The translations under genes were made by a program, and so were the position numbers. The notes beneath the pieces are model-generated. The model saw nothing but the letters and a program-made list of their open reading frames with translations. It made no database searches and was not told where the DNA came from. Shown piece after piece: positions 53,232 to 62,315 of a stretch of DNA of 64,000 bases (the first letter of the stretch is position 1; each line of letters begins with the position of its first letter). This DNA comes from CAVYUC01 sp963783085 (lineage in GTDB: Bacteria; Bacteroidota; Bacteroidia; Bacteroidales; Prolixibacteraceae), in assembly GCA_963783085.1 (NCBI GenBank), contig CAWAMJ010000004.1, forward strand, positions 1-64,000, in the 5' to 3' direction.

Positions 53232-53962
53232 TGGCAGCTCTTCCGTATAAAAATTCATCACGAAGCAAAAAAGACCAGGTAGAGGAAATGTTTGATAACA
53301 TTTCCTCTAAATATGATCTGCTCAACCATCTGCTTTCTATAAACATCGATAAAGTTTGGAGAAAACGGGCAGTGAATCGGCTGTCAAAGTTTAAGCCGGG
53401 AACTATTCTGGATATTGCAACCGGAACCGGCGATTTTGCCGTTGCAGTTTCCAAAATCAATCCCCGGCAAATTACCGGCATCGACATTTCTGAAGGAATG
53501 CTCAACATAGCACGGAAGAAAATTCAAAAAAAAGGGCTCACTCACCTGATTAAAGTATTAAAAGCTGATTCGGAAAATTTGCCGTTTGAGAATGCTGCCT
53601 TCGATGCTGCGGTGGTAGGATTTGGCGTCCGGAATTTTGAAAACCTTGAAAAAGGCATTTCAGAAATTTTCAGGGTTCTAAAACCCGGCGGAATTTTTAT
53701 TGTTCTTGAATTTTCAAAACCCGTGAAAGCACCTTTCAAACAATTGTACAATTTTTATTTTACAAATTTGTTGCCTCTGGTTGGCCGGTTTATTTCGAAA
53801 GATAAAAGCGCGTATCATTACCTGCCGGAATCAGTAGGGGAGTTTCCCGATGGACAGGATTTTATAAATGTATTGCAAAAAGCAGGCTTCGGAAAACCGG
53901 CATGGCACCCGCAAACGTTTGGTATTGCTTCTGTTTATGAAGTACAAAAACCTGAAATTTAA
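53231..53962 (+). CDS. ubiE: demethylmenaquinone methyltransferase
   Basis: SAM-dependent C-methylation that completes menaquinone (MenG/UbiE). 243 residues with VEEMFDNISSKYDLLNHLLSINIDKVWRK at the N-terminus (family signature 1), the SAM-binding LDIATGTGDFAVAVSK at about residue 61, ADSENLPFENAAFDAAVVGFGVRNFENLEKG and RVLKPGGIFIVLEFSKP (signature 2). It overlaps the gene upstream by one base and the 21-codon ORF downstream by one base. This organism is expected to use menaquinone. Confidence 0.95.
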   Translation: MAALPYKNSSRSKKDQVEEMFDNISSKYDLLNHLLSINIDKVWRKRAVNRLSKFKPGTILDIATGTGDFAVAVSKINPRQITGIDISEGMLNIARKKIQKKGLTHLIKVLKADSENLPFENAAFDAAVVGFGVRNFENLEKGISEIFRVLKPGGIFIVLEFSKPVKAPFKQLYNFYFTNLLPLVGRFISKDKSAYHYLPESVGEFPDGQDFINVLQKAGFGKPAWHPQTFGIASVYEVQKPEI

Positions 53963-54027
53963 TGCCCGATACAATAAAAGACCAAATATTTGGTTTGAGA
54001 ATAGAACAGCATAAAATAGCCAGGTGA
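53962..54027 (+). CDS. 21-codon ORF coupling ubiE to porT
   Basis: The ATG shares its A with the ubiE stop (TAATG) and the ORF ends with TGA at 54025-54027, which overlaps the GTG start of porT (GTGA, 54024-54027). The peptide reads MPDTIKDQIFGLRIEQHKIA plus one Arg, with no membrane or signal features. With both ends overlapping neighbours, its role is most easily seen as a ribosome relay that carries translation from ubiE across 61 bases to the weak GTG start of porT. It may be fortuitous. Confidence 0.4.
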   Translation: MPDTIKDQIFGLRIEQHKIAR

Positions 54028-54785
54028 AAAAACTGATTTTAGCCATATTAATTCTTCTTACAACTTTAAATACATTTGCGCAAAGCCAGAAGGTGAACTA
54101 CCTGACCACCTTCGACGAAAAGTTTATTCATTTTGGCTTTACCCTGGGACTTAATACGCTCGATTTCGAAACTACTTATTATAATCCCATCGGAACAAAT
54201 CCGGATTTTGCACCGGGAAACTGGCAATTAGATACAAAGCAAATAAACAATTCCGATTTTGTTAGAGCTGATGTTGCACAACTTATTCCCGGGTTTACTG
54301 TGGCAATAGTGAGCAGCATGCGTATGACGCGCCATTTGGATTTGCGGTTTCTTCCCGGACTGTCGTTTGGTGAGCGAAAACTGACATATAATATTCCGGT
54401 ATGGGAATCCGACTACTACGAGCCGTTGCAGTATTATTCCATAAAATCGACCTTCCTCGATTTTCCGCTGCTTATCAAATACAAAGCTAACCGGATTAAT
54501 AACGATCGTCCGTACATCGTTTTTGGCGGCGCTTTCCGGCAAGATATTTCACGAACAGGGAAAGAAGATTTAGTTCAGTTAACACATGGGGGATTTTATG
54601 CTGAATTTGGAGTGGGCTGGGATCATTATTTTCCATTTTTCAGGTTTTCGACGGAGTTGAAAATGAGCCTGGGATTGAACAACCAACTGGGAGATTCACC
54701 CGGGCCAAACCAACGGCAGTATTATTCTCAGGCCATAAAAAGTCTGAAATCAAACATTTTTACACTCTGCTTTCATTTCGAATAA
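54024..54785 (+). CDS. porT: type IX secretion system protein PorT
   Basis: 253-residue exported beta-barrel protein needed for type IX secretion and gliding/adhesin export. It starts at a GTG (54024); an in-frame TAA just upstream and no later Met before the signal peptide (KKLILAILILLTTLNTFAQ) leave no alternative. The mature part has the PorT pattern: IHFGFTLGLNTLDFETTYYNP, PGFTVAIVSSMRMTRHLDLRFLPGLSFGER, YYSIKSTFLDFPLLIKYKANR and a closing aromatic strand (NIFTLCFHFE). PorT next to ubiE is a recurrent arrangement. It serves cargo such as the giant protein at 41.5 kb. Confidence 0.9.
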   Translation: MKKLILAILILLTTLNTFAQSQKVNYLTTFDEKFIHFGFTLGLNTLDFETTYYNPIGTNPDFAPGNWQLDTKQINNSDFVRADVAQLIPGFTVAIVSSMRMTRHLDLRFLPGLSFGERKLTYNIPVWESDYYEPLQYYSIKSTFLDFPLLIKYKANRINNDRPYIVFGGAFRQDISRTGKEDLVQLTHGGFYAEFGVGWDHYFPFFRFSTELKMSLGLNNQLGDSPGPNQRQYYSQAIKSLKSNIFTLCFHFE

Positions 54786-54794
54786 GCAATCATT

Positions 54795-55559
54795 TTAAGC
54801 ATGTTGCCTCCTGAATTCTGCGCAAATTATTCCTGCAGCAACTGCAACATTCAACGATTCCGCTCCTGAAAATTTTTGAATCATCCGCGGAATGCTTATT
54901 TTTTGAGTTATGAATTTCTCTGTTTCTTTTCTGATTCCTTTGCCTTCGTTGCCCAATACAAAAAGTGCGGCTTTCGGAAAATGATTTGAAAAAATGTTGC
55001 TTCCTTCCGGGAACGTACCTAAAAGCGGAATGGCAAATTTTGATAATTTTTCTGCCAACGGCTCCATCTCAGTATAAACACAGGAAACGCGGCAAAAAGA
55101 ACCCATTGTTGCCTGAATAACCTTTGGATTATAGAAGTCAGCCGTATCAGTCGAACAAAAAACAGTATCAATGCCAAACCAATCGCAGGTGCGGATGATT
55201 GTACCTAAATTACCGGGATCCTGAATTCCGTCGAGATACAACGCAACGTCGGTTAAGTTGAAAATAATATTGCCTTCTGAAGGAATTTCGCACAAGGCAA
55301 TGCAGTTTTGCGGATGTTGCTGTAAACTCACTTTTTTTATTTCAGAAGAACTGACCGGTATTACCTCGCCGGCTGCATCTGCATTTTCTCTGAAATTTTC
55401 CAGAAAAGTTTCATTTGCAAAAAGTTTTCTGGTTATATACCTGGACTTTAAAACTTCCAAAACACTTTTATCTCCTTCCACCAGAAACAATTTTTCTTTT
55501 TGCCTGTACTTTTTAATGGAAAGCGAATTAATAAGTTTTACTGTACTTTTACTTATCAT
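54795..55559 (-). CDS. TrmH/SpoU-family RNA 2'-O-methyltransferase
   Basis: 254 residues. N-terminal substrate-binding domain (STVKLINSLSIKKYRQKEKLFLVEGDKSVLEVL, the VEG motif) and a C-terminal SPOUT knot with YLDGIQDPGNLGTIIRTCDWFGID (motif 1), ALFVLGNEGKGI (motif 2) and ISIPRMIQKFSGAESLNVAVAAGI (motif 3). It methylates 23S rRNA or tRNA; the exact site is not evident. It is convergent with porT (9 bases between stops) and divergent from tamL. Confidence 0.92.
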   Translation of the reverse strand: MISKSTVKLINSLSIKKYRQKEKLFLVEGDKSVLEVLKSRYITRKLFANETFLENFRENADAAGEVIPVSSSEIKKVSLQQHPQNCIALCEIPSEGNIIFNLTDVALYLDGIQDPGNLGTIIRTCDWFGIDTVFCSTDTADFYNPKVIQATMGSFCRVSCVYTEMEPLAEKLSKFAIPLLGTFPEGSNIFSNHFPKAALFVLGNEGKGIRKETEKFITQKISIPRMIQKFSGAESLNVAVAAGIICAEFRRQHA

Positions 55560-55612
55560 TGCATTTCGTAATAAAAGTGCTAAAGTAGCGGTTTCTAAAT
55601 TAAACGCTTCAT

Positions 55613-55620
55613 TATTTTTG
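55613..55620 (+). promoter_or_regulatory. -7 box of tamL
   Basis: TATTTTTG is a perfect TAnnTTTG 21 bases upstream of the TTG start at 55641. It supports this TTG as the true start, since transcription would begin about 14 bases before it. Confidence 0.55.
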
Positions 55621-55640
55621 TCGAAATAAAATCAAACAAC

Positions 55641-57983
55641 TTGAGCAGGATTAACGCTTTAAAATGCAAACGAACAGGAGTCGCAATAACATTAGTTGCG
55701 GTACTTTTTCTTATTTCCTGCTCACCGGTAAAGTTTGTACCGAATGATAAATACCTTTTAAATGACGTGGAGATAGAAGTCGATAATCAGAAAATTAACA
55801 AGGAAGAAGCAAAATCTCATATCAGACAAAAGGAAAATTACAAGATTCTGGGATTTGCAAAATTTCATCTGTGGCTTTACAACCTCTCTTCAAAGAAAAA
55901 ACCGGATGGATGGCTAAAACGTATTGGCGAATCTCCGCAAATTTACGATGAAGGTTTAACCTACCAATCGGAACAGCAACTGGAACAATATCTCGATAAT
56001 AAAGGCTATTTCAGGGCCGATGTAAATGCCCGGGTAAAACTAAACGAAAAAAAGCAGAAAGCGGACGTTACCTATCAAATTGAAACCGGGGAACGATATA
56101 CAATTCGAAGAATTAATTATCACATTCGGGATTCGGTGTTGCGGAATCTATTTTTCAGTGATTCGGTACAGACCTCCATTCAACCTGGTACGCCTTTCGA
56201 CTATGATATCCTTGAAAAACAGCGCGGGAATATTGTAGATATGTTCAGAAACAACGGTTACTATTTTTTTTCGAAGGATGATGTTCGTTACCTTGCCGAC
56301 AGCACCCGTTACAACAAACAGATTGTACTCGATTTGTTTATCGGGAACAGTGCTGCTGCTCAAACTGATTCGATTAAAACATACAAGCCTTATTACCTGA
56401 ATAACTTTTACATTTCCATATTACCCGGAACAGCGCCAATTGTAGCCGAACAATTTGGCATCAACAATTTCGCCGATACATTAACGTGGGATAGTTTTAC
56501 GTTGTACAGCAGCAGTCAGGTAGTTTACAGGCCCAGTCTTTTTAAACGTCTGATGCGCATGGAGAGCGATTCACTGTACCGGCAGAAAGATGCCCGGAAA
56601 ACGTTTAATGCGTTTAACCGCTTGCGGCAGTTCCGTTTCATCGACATAGAATTTGGAAATCCCGCAGAATTGAAAGACACCAATTTACTGGATTGCTACA
56701 TCAGGCTGGCGCCGCTGAATAAACAGGCCATCTCATTCGATTTGGAGGGTACCAATTCGTCCGGGAATTTAGGTGTTGCAGGAAATGTAAGCTACAAACA
56801 CCTAAACCTGTTTCACGGTGCCGAATTGTTTCAAGTCAATTTCAAAGGGGCAATGGAAAGGCAGCATCGTGTGGTGAATGATATTTCGGAATATTTTAAT
56901 ACACGGGAATTCGGCGTCGAGTCGAATCTTACATTGCCAAAACTAATAGGACCGCTGGCTGTAGTGAATGCTTTTTACGAATTTTTGCCAAAAACTGTTA
57001 TATCAGCAGGTTATAACTTTCAACGCCGGCCGGAATATACCAGAACCATCTCGAATGTTAAATTCGGATATAATTGGATGACTTCGGAACGAACGAAACA
57101 TACCTGGAATCTGGTTGATTTTAACATGGTTAACCTATATAGTTTCGATCCGCAATTCATTGATTTAATTAAAGATTTATACATCAAAAGCAGTTTTACG
57201 GATCACCTGATTTTAGCAACAAATTATTCGTTGGTATATAATACGCAGGATGCAGCCGTCAAAAAAAACTACACCTATTGGCGGTTTAATGTTGAGTCGG
57301 CGGGAAACCTGCTCTATCTCCTCTCATCCGTCACAAATCAAACCAAAGTTCAGGTAGTTGACACTGTTGGTCTGGGGATGTCCGAATACTATCGTCTTTT
57401 GAACACAAGGTTTGCACAGTACATAAAAACCGATCTGGAGTTCAGGTATGGTTACATCATCGACAAATACAATGCGTTGGTTGGACGAACATTCGTGGGT
57501 GTGGGATATCCCTATGGAAATTTCGATGTTCTGCCTTTCGAAAAGAAATATTTTACCGGCGGAGCAAACGGAATCCGGGCCTGGCAGGTTCGATCGCTGG
57601 GGCCTGGTACCTACAAAGCGCCTGGCGATGCTTACCCAAACCAAACATCGGATATTAAACTGGAAGCAAATTTAGAATATCGGTTCCGACTGATTTCTTT
57701 CCTTGAGAGCGCTTTGTTTGTCGATGTCGGGAATATCTGGGCGATCAATGAAAAAGACAATCGCCCCGGGGCGCAGTTTAAATTTGGTAAATTTTACAAA
57801 CAATTTGCTCTGGGGACGGGTACCGGCTTTCGCTTCGATTTTAATTATTTTATTTTCCGGCTCGATTTGGGATTGAAATTGCGCGAGCCTGCAGATAATT
57901 TTAGCGAAGGCTGGATCATTGGCAACCGTTCTTACACGGGCGACGATTTCAACATCACTTTTGCTATTGGTTATCCCTTTTAA
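55641..57983 (+). CDS. tamL: outer-membrane lipoprotein Omp85 TamL
   Basis: 780 residues starting at TTG: there is no in-frame ATG before the signal and the upstream frame closes at 55596. A lipoprotein signal (TGVAITLVAVLFLISC, Cys27) precedes POTRA-like repeats (KYLLNDVEIEVDNQKINKEE, ERYTIRRINYHIRDSVLRN, FRFIDIEFGNPAELKDTN) and a C-terminal 16-strand Omp85 barrel with FTGGANGIRAWQVRSLGPG (the conserved lid-lock/VRGF-like loop) and a terminal Phe (NITFAIGYPF). Lipidated Omp85 proteins of this type are TamL in Bacteroidota and work with TamB in outer-membrane assembly. No tamB is adjacent. Confidence 0.85.
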   Translation: MSRINALKCKRTGVAITLVAVLFLISCSPVKFVPNDKYLLNDVEIEVDNQKINKEEAKSHIRQKENYKILGFAKFHLWLYNLSSKKKPDGWLKRIGESPQIYDEGLTYQSEQQLEQYLDNKGYFRADVNARVKLNEKKQKADVTYQIETGERYTIRRINYHIRDSVLRNLFFSDSVQTSIQPGTPFDYDILEKQRGNIVDMFRNNGYYFFSKDDVRYLADSTRYNKQIVLDLFIGNSAAAQTDSIKTYKPYYLNNFYISILPGTAPIVAEQFGINNFADTLTWDSFTLYSSSQVVYRPSLFKRLMRMESDSLYRQKDARKTFNAFNRLRQFRFIDIEFGNPAELKDTNLLDCYIRLAPLNKQAISFDLEGTNSSGNLGVAGNVSYKHLNLFHGAELFQVNFKGAMERQHRVVNDISEYFNTREFGVESNLTLPKLIGPLAVVNAFYEFLPKTVISAGYNFQRRPEYTRTISNVKFGYNWMTSERTKHTWNLVDFNMVNLYSFDPQFIDLIKDLYIKSSFTDHLILATNYSLVYNTQDAAVKKNYTYWRFNVESAGNLLYLLSSVTNQTKVQVVDTVGLGMSEYYRLLNTRFAQYIKTDLEFRYGYIIDKYNALVGRTFVGVGYPYGNFDVLPFEKKYFTGGANGIRAWQVRSLGPGTYKAPGDAYPNQTSDIKLEANLEYRFRLISFLESALFVDVGNIWAINEKDNRPGAQFKFGKFYKQFALGTGTGFRFDFNYFIFRLDLGLKLREPADNFSEGWIIGNRSYTGDDFNITFAIGYPF

Positions 57984-58025
57984 TTTGTGGTACTTTTCCT
58001 GGCCACTTTTATTCAGATAAAATTT

Positions 58026-58033
58026 ATTTTTGC
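58026..58033 (+). promoter_or_regulatory. -7 box of the sodium-symporter gene
   Basis: TATTTTTG matches TAnnTTTG and lies 64 bases before the ATG at 58097. A good -33 element is not visible. Confidence 0.45.
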
Positions 58034-58096
58034 ATTTTTACCTTCAATTTGATAAAAAACTTTTCTTAACAGTAACAATTTAATAACCGCTCGAAA

Positions 58097-59464
58097 ATGA
58101 CAGTTCTGCCTGACAACACCCGCGATTCCTTCGGTTCGAAATTTGGAGTAATAGCCGCTACTGCCGGTTCTGCCATAGGACTGGGAAATATTTGGCGATT
58201 TCCCTATGTAGCTGGTGAAAATGGCGGTGCTGCCTTTATCATTATTTACCTCGGTTTTATTTTGGCCATTGGAATTCCTGTAATGTTATCAGAATTCATC
58301 ATTGGCAGAAGTGCCCAGAAAAATGTTTTCGGCTCGTTTCGGTTACTGGCACCCAACCGGCCATGGTATTTAATTGGATTGATGGGGGTAGCTGCGGCAT
58401 TCATGATTCTGGCATTTTATACAGCGGTTGCAGGATGGACACTGGAATACATTTATCAATCGCTTGTAAATGGTTTCAGCGGCAAAACACCCGGGGAACT
58501 TAGCAATATGTATTCCGGATTTATTGGAGGAAGCTGGCGTCCGCTGATGTGGTTTTTTGTTTTTATGGGGCTTACTGCGGCCATAATTGTTTCAGGCGTG
58601 CAAAAAGGAATTGAACGATATACCAAGGTTCTTATGCCCTTGTTGTTTGTCCTGCTTTTGGTGCTGGTTGTACGATCGGTGACGCTGCCAGGTGCCGGAA
58701 AAGGTATTGTTTTTTTATTTCATCCCGATTTTAGCAAAATAACTGCTTCTACTATTCTGGAAGCGCTCGGACAGGCATTTTTTTCGCTGAGCATTGGTAT
58801 GGGTACTTTAATTACATACGGTTCCTACATTCAAAAAGATAACAACCTGGGAAATACAGCGTTTTCTGTGGCAATTGCAGATACTTTTATTGCGGTAATG
58901 GCTGGCCTCGCAATTTTTCCAGCGGTGTTTGCATTCAATATTGAACCGGGTTCCGGTGAAGGATTGGTTTATATAACGCTGCCCAATATTTTTGAACAAA
59001 TGCCTGGCGGATATATTTTTTCATTGATGTTTTTCATTCTTCTTGGAGTTGCTGCGCTTACTTCTACTATTTCCGTACTTGAAGTTATTGTAGCCTTTTT
59101 TGTGGAAGAACTGAAATTGAAAAGAACGGCCGCGACCTGGATAGCAACCGCATCGGTTTCAGTATTAGGAGTAATGTGCGTTTTGTCGACAAGTTCAATG
59201 GCTGATGTTCAGATTTTTGGATTTACAATTTTCGGATTGCTAAATTTTACGTCGGCAAATATACTGTTGCCGCTGGGTGGCTTTTTCATCGTAATTTTTG
59301 TTGCCTGGTTTCTTGGTCGAAATAAAGCAAAAGCTGAATTATCTAATGAAGGTTCCTTGAAAGTGAGGTTGTTGCCATTATTTATGTTTATCATTAAATT
59401 TGTTGCTCCATTGGCTATTGCATTTATCTTCCTTCAAGGGGTTGGTCTAATCAATCTGGGTTAG
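58097..59464 (+). CDS. sodium-dependent transporter, NSS/SNF family
   Basis: Na+-coupled uptake of amino acids or related amines. 455 residues with about 11-12 transmembrane helices. TM1 contains the unwound substrate/sodium site: IAATAGSAIGLGNIWRFPYVAGENGGAAFI. Other family segments are PVMLSEFIIGRSA, AFFSLSIGMGTLITYGSYI (TM6/7) and LLGVAALTSTISVLEVIVAF (TM8). It is closest to the bacterial 11-12 helix branch (MhsT/TnaT type). The substrate cannot be read. It is followed by the helix-hairpin-helix gene after 19 bases. Confidence 0.93.
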   Translation: MTVLPDNTRDSFGSKFGVIAATAGSAIGLGNIWRFPYVAGENGGAAFIIIYLGFILAIGIPVMLSEFIIGRSAQKNVFGSFRLLAPNRPWYLIGLMGVAAAFMILAFYTAVAGWTLEYIYQSLVNGFSGKTPGELSNMYSGFIGGSWRPLMWFFVFMGLTAAIIVSGVQKGIERYTKVLMPLLFVLLLVLVVRSVTLPGAGKGIVFLFHPDFSKITASTILEALGQAFFSLSIGMGTLITYGSYIQKDNNLGNTAFSVAIADTFIAVMAGLAIFPAVFAFNIEPGSGEGLVYITLPNIFEQMPGGYIFSLMFFILLGVAALTSTISVLEVIVAFFVEELKLKRTAATWIATASVSVLGVMCVLSTSSMADVQIFGFTIFGLLNFTSANILLPLGGFFIVIFVAWFLGRNKAKAELSNEGSLKVRLLPLFMFIIKFVAPLAIAFIFLQGVGLINLG

Positions 59465-59483
59465 TATCTTAGGAAACCGGATT

Positions 59484-60587
59484 ATGAAGAAACAGATAGG
59501 AAACTGGCTTAAAAATTATATGAATTTTTCGAAAAGCGACAGGAATGCGATTCTGATTCTCAGTGCGTTAATATTTCTGGTCTGGATATCCATACTTTTT
59601 GTAGATAAAACGGAAACCATTGGTGAAGGCACCGATTTTTCAGCCGTTAAAGTGGCGATTGAAGAGTGGGAAAATGATCGTACTGAAATAGCAGAACGAC
59701 GGATATTCTTCAATTTTAATCCAAATACCATCAGTCCCGAACTTCTCGATTCGCTGTCAATCCCAAAATTTTTAAAAGAAAATATCGTGAAATATCGCAA
59801 CGCTGGCGGAATATTTAAATCACCGGCAGATGTAGCTAAAATTTATGGGATGAATGACAGTATTTTTAGTAGTATCAAAAACTATATTGAGATTCCAAAC
59901 AAACAGGTAACAGGAGATAAGGATAACTTAAAACAAAAAGAACAAACCGTCCTTTCTGGTTTTTTTGATCCAAACCAGAGTGGTTACAGCAAATTAAAGG
60001 AATTTGGTTTTTCAGAATTTCAGGCCAAAAATCTGGTTAAATATCGCGAAAATGGTGGAGTATTTTGTCAACCTTCTGATTTAATAAAAATTTATGGCAT
60101 CGATTCCTTTTTTTATACAAGATTGAAAGATCACATCCGCATCGACAAAGCGAAAGTATCATCTACTGCGAAATCTGTGGAGCCGGTTGTCAGAATTGAA
60201 TTGAATACGGCCGACTCAATTAATTTGGTGAGTTTAAGTGGAATAGGACCTGTTTTTGCCTCTCGGATCATTAAATACCGGCAGTTGCTGGGCGGCTTTT
60301 ATTCAAAAAAGCAGTTGCTCGAAGTGTATAATTTTCCTGTTGAAACGTATAACAATATCAATGAGGAAATATATGTCGATACAACAAAAGTGAATCAAAT
60401 TCGGATTAATTTTACGGAAATCGGCGAGCTTATGCGCCACCCGTACATTAAACCAAACATAGCCAGGGCAATAGTCAGTTATCGTGAAAATAACGGGTCG
60501 TTTATTTCGGTTCAGCAGCTTTCAGAAAAGGGTTTGATAGACGAAACAGCCTTTAAATTATTAAGGCCGTATCTGAGTTGTCGTTAA
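59484..60587 (+). CDS. helix-hairpin-helix (ComEA-like) protein, membrane-anchored
   Basis: 367 residues with one N-terminal transmembrane helix (about 22-38, NAILILSALIFLVWISILFV) and four HhH-type repeats: ISPELLDSLSIPKFLKENIVKYRNAGGIFKSPADV, FQAKNLVKYRENGGVF, LVSLSGIGPVFASRIIKYRQLLGGF and KPNIARAIVSYRENNGSF. Such repeats bind DNA non-specifically. ComEA has a role in DNA uptake, but no competence partners are present and these proteins are common in Bacteroidota genomes without known competence, so its function is open. It ends 110 bases before rpsU. Confidence 0.85.
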   Translation: MKKQIGNWLKNYMNFSKSDRNAILILSALIFLVWISILFVDKTETIGEGTDFSAVKVAIEEWENDRTEIAERRIFFNFNPNTISPELLDSLSIPKFLKENIVKYRNAGGIFKSPADVAKIYGMNDSIFSSIKNYIEIPNKQVTGDKDNLKQKEQTVLSGFFDPNQSGYSKLKEFGFSEFQAKNLVKYRENGGVFCQPSDLIKIYGIDSFFYTRLKDHIRIDKAKVSSTAKSVEPVVRIELNTADSINLVSLSGIGPVFASRIIKYRQLLGGFYSKKQLLEVYNFPVETYNNINEEIYVDTTKVNQIRINFTEIGELMRHPYIKPNIARAIVSYRENNGSFISVQQLSEKGLIDETAFKLLRPYLSCR

Positions 60588-60638
60588 AAATATTTAAATG
60601 GAAATATCCTTTAGGAATTATTATTTTTTTCCTTTAAA

Positions 60639-60669
60639 TTTGATTAGCTATGAATAATTTCTAAATTTG
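60639..60669 (+). promoter_or_regulatory. rpsU promoter
   Basis: TTTG (60639-60642), 19 bases, then TAAATTTG (60662-60669): a near-ideal Bacteroidota housekeeping promoter. The ATG of rpsU is 29 bases downstream. Confidence 0.75.
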
Positions 60670-60697
60670 CGCCTCAATTTTTAAATCCGATTAAAAG

Positions 60698-60889
60698 ATG
60701 ATAGTAATTCCGGTGAAAGAGGGCGAAAATATCGAAAGGGCGCTCAAGAGGTTCAAAAGAAAGTTTGAAAAGACGGGAGTGATTAAAGAGTTGCGTGAAC
60801 GTCAGAAATTTACAAAGCCGTCTGTTAAAAGAAGGGAAGAGTTAAAAAAAGCTGCATATATCGAAAAACTGCAGCGTCAGGAAGACTAA
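60698..60889 (+). CDS. rpsU: 30S ribosomal protein S21
   Basis: 63 residues, the normal size. The start MIVIPVKEGENIERALKRFKRKFEKTGVIKELRERQ is diagnostic of S21, followed by a basic tail (KPSVKRREELKKAAYIEKLQRQ). It is a component of the 30S subunit that helps recognise mRNA start regions. It heads the translation cluster and is followed closely by the recombinase. Confidence 0.98.
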   Translation: MIVIPVKEGENIERALKRFKRKFEKTGVIKELRERQKFTKPSVKRREELKKAAYIEKLQRQED

Positions 60890-60921
60890 AACTCATTAGT
60901 GGTTCCTGAAATTTGTCGAAA

Positions 60922-61812
60922 ATGCGAATGAAGCATCAGGAATCGTTTATCAAATACATGAAGTATGAGAAGAGATTTTCTTCCCATACTTTAATTGCAT
61001 ATCAAAAAGACCTCGATCAATTTGTTCAGTTTTGTACAGATATGGTCGGGGAATTTGATGTTAATAGAGTTGGTTCAAAATTGGTACGTGACTGGATTGT
61101 ATCGCTGATGGAACAACAACTAAAGCCGCGTTCTGTAAACCGTAAAATTTCCACAGTAAAAGCTTTCTTTAAATATCTCATGAAAGAACAAATTGTGGAT
61201 TTAAATCCGGCAACGAACCTGCCACTTCCTAAAATCCGACAAAAACTACCCTATTTTCTTGATGAAAAAAATTTAAACCATCTGCTTGACGATGGTTTGT
61301 TTGCCGACGATTTTAGAGGTATCCGCGATAAATTAATTATTTCGTTGCTTTATGGAACAGGTATACGTTTGGCCGAGTTAAAAAATCTGAAAGACCGTGA
61401 TTTCAATACAAAAGAATACCTGATTAAAGTTTTTGGAAAGCGGCAGAAGGAAAGAATTATACCTTACCCGCGCGAAATAAATCAAATACTGTTTCAGTAC
61501 CTGGAATCAAGGAGCAAAACAATTGGCATTGCCAATGGTTTTCTTTTGGTTACAGAAAAAGGAAAACCTGTTTACGAAAAGTTAATTTACCGGGTGGTTA
61601 CAAATAATCTCGCAAAAGTAACGTCGCTTGATAAAAAAAGTCCGCACGTATTACGGCATACTTATGCCACACATCTTTTAAATAAAGGCGCCGACTTAAA
61701 TGCTGTTAAAGAATTATTAGGGCATGCCAATCTGGGAGCAACACAAATTTATACACACACGACTTTCGAAAAGCTACATGATATTTATAAACAAGCCCAT
61801 CCACGGGGCTAA
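60922..61812 (+). CDS. tyrosine recombinase, XerC/XerD type
   Basis: Probably resolves chromosome dimers at dif with a partner Xer. 296 residues from the ATG at 60922 (ATG 60928 and a TTG at 60913 are alternatives). N-terminal core-binding SAM-like domain (ESFIKYMKYEKRFSSHTLIAYQKDLDQF), catalytic domain with YGTGIRLAEL (Arg I), HVLRHTYATHLLNKGA (His-x-x-Arg) and LGHANLGATQIYTHTTFEKL (His and the nucleophile Tyr). Its place between rpsU and hpf is typical of core Xer in Bacteroidales, so it is not evidence for a mobile element. Confidence 0.93.
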   Translation: MRMKHQESFIKYMKYEKRFSSHTLIAYQKDLDQFVQFCTDMVGEFDVNRVGSKLVRDWIVSLMEQQLKPRSVNRKISTVKAFFKYLMKEQIVDLNPATNLPLPKIRQKLPYFLDEKNLNHLLDDGLFADDFRGIRDKLIISLLYGTGIRLAELKNLKDRDFNTKEYLIKVFGKRQKERIIPYPREINQILFQYLESRSKTIGIANGFLLVTEKGKPVYEKLIYRVVTNNLAKVTSLDKKSPHVLRHTYATHLLNKGADLNAVKELLGHANLGATQIYTHTTFEKLHDIYKQAHPRG

Positions 61813-61824
61813 AAAAGTGTTACT

Positions 61825-62127
61825 ATGGAAATAAAAATTAATTCGGTACATTTTACAGCTGACAAAAAGCTGGTAAATTTCGTTCAAAAGAAAGTGAACA
61901 AACTTGATACTTTTTTCGATGGTATCATCAATTCTGAGGTAACATTAAAAGTTTTAAAACCTGAAGCAGCAAATAATAAAGTTGCTGAAATAAAGTTGTC
62001 GATTCCCGCTAATGGATATCTTTTTGCAAAAAAACAAGCAGATACTTTTGAAGAGGCAACGGATTTGGCCGCCGACGCTCTTAAGAAACAAATCGATAAA
62101 TACAAGCAAAAACTAAAGAATAAATAA
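61825..62127 (+). CDS. hpf: ribosome hibernation-promoting factor, HPF/YfiA family
   Basis: 100 residues with the S30AE fold (MEIKINSVHFTADKKLVNFVQKKVNKLDTFFDGIINSEVTLKV..., KKQADTFEEATDLAADALKKQIDKYKQKLKNK). It binds the ribosome decoding region in stationary phase; at this length it is the short form without the C-terminal dimerisation domain. It is 12 bases after the recombinase stop and likely in the rpsU operon. Confidence 0.95.
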   Translation: MEIKINSVHFTADKKLVNFVQKKVNKLDTFFDGIINSEVTLKVLKPEAANNKVAEIKLSIPANGYLFAKKQADTFEEATDLAADALKKQIDKYKQKLKNK

Positions 62128-62172
62128 CCGGAAAATTTGTTGCCTTTGTTTAGATTTTTAAAATAATATTTT

Positions 62173-62180
62173 TACATTTG
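62173..62180 (+). promoter_or_regulatory. upstream promoter of the tRNA/tuf cluster
   Basis: TACATTTG is a perfect TAnnTTTG. A transcript from here has a leader of about 190 bases before tRNA-Gly with an AACTTTA/TAAAGTT hairpin at 62263-62287. TTTA at 62149 gives a 20-base spacing. Confidence 0.5.
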
Positions 62181-62315
62181 CACACCCTTTTTAGGGGCGT
62201 TCCGGAAACAACTGACAATAAAGTACTTTGCAGGCAAATACTGGGTTTCGGAGTAAATTTTCAACTTTATCCTAAAGCAATAAAGTTGTTAAAAAGTTTT
62301 GCCGGCAGATTTTTT

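Noticed and set aside
60922..61812. Tyrosine recombinase as a sign of an integrative element
   Set aside because: It sits between rpsU and hpf in a core translation cluster, with no other mobile genes or attachment repeats, which fits chromosomal Xer.
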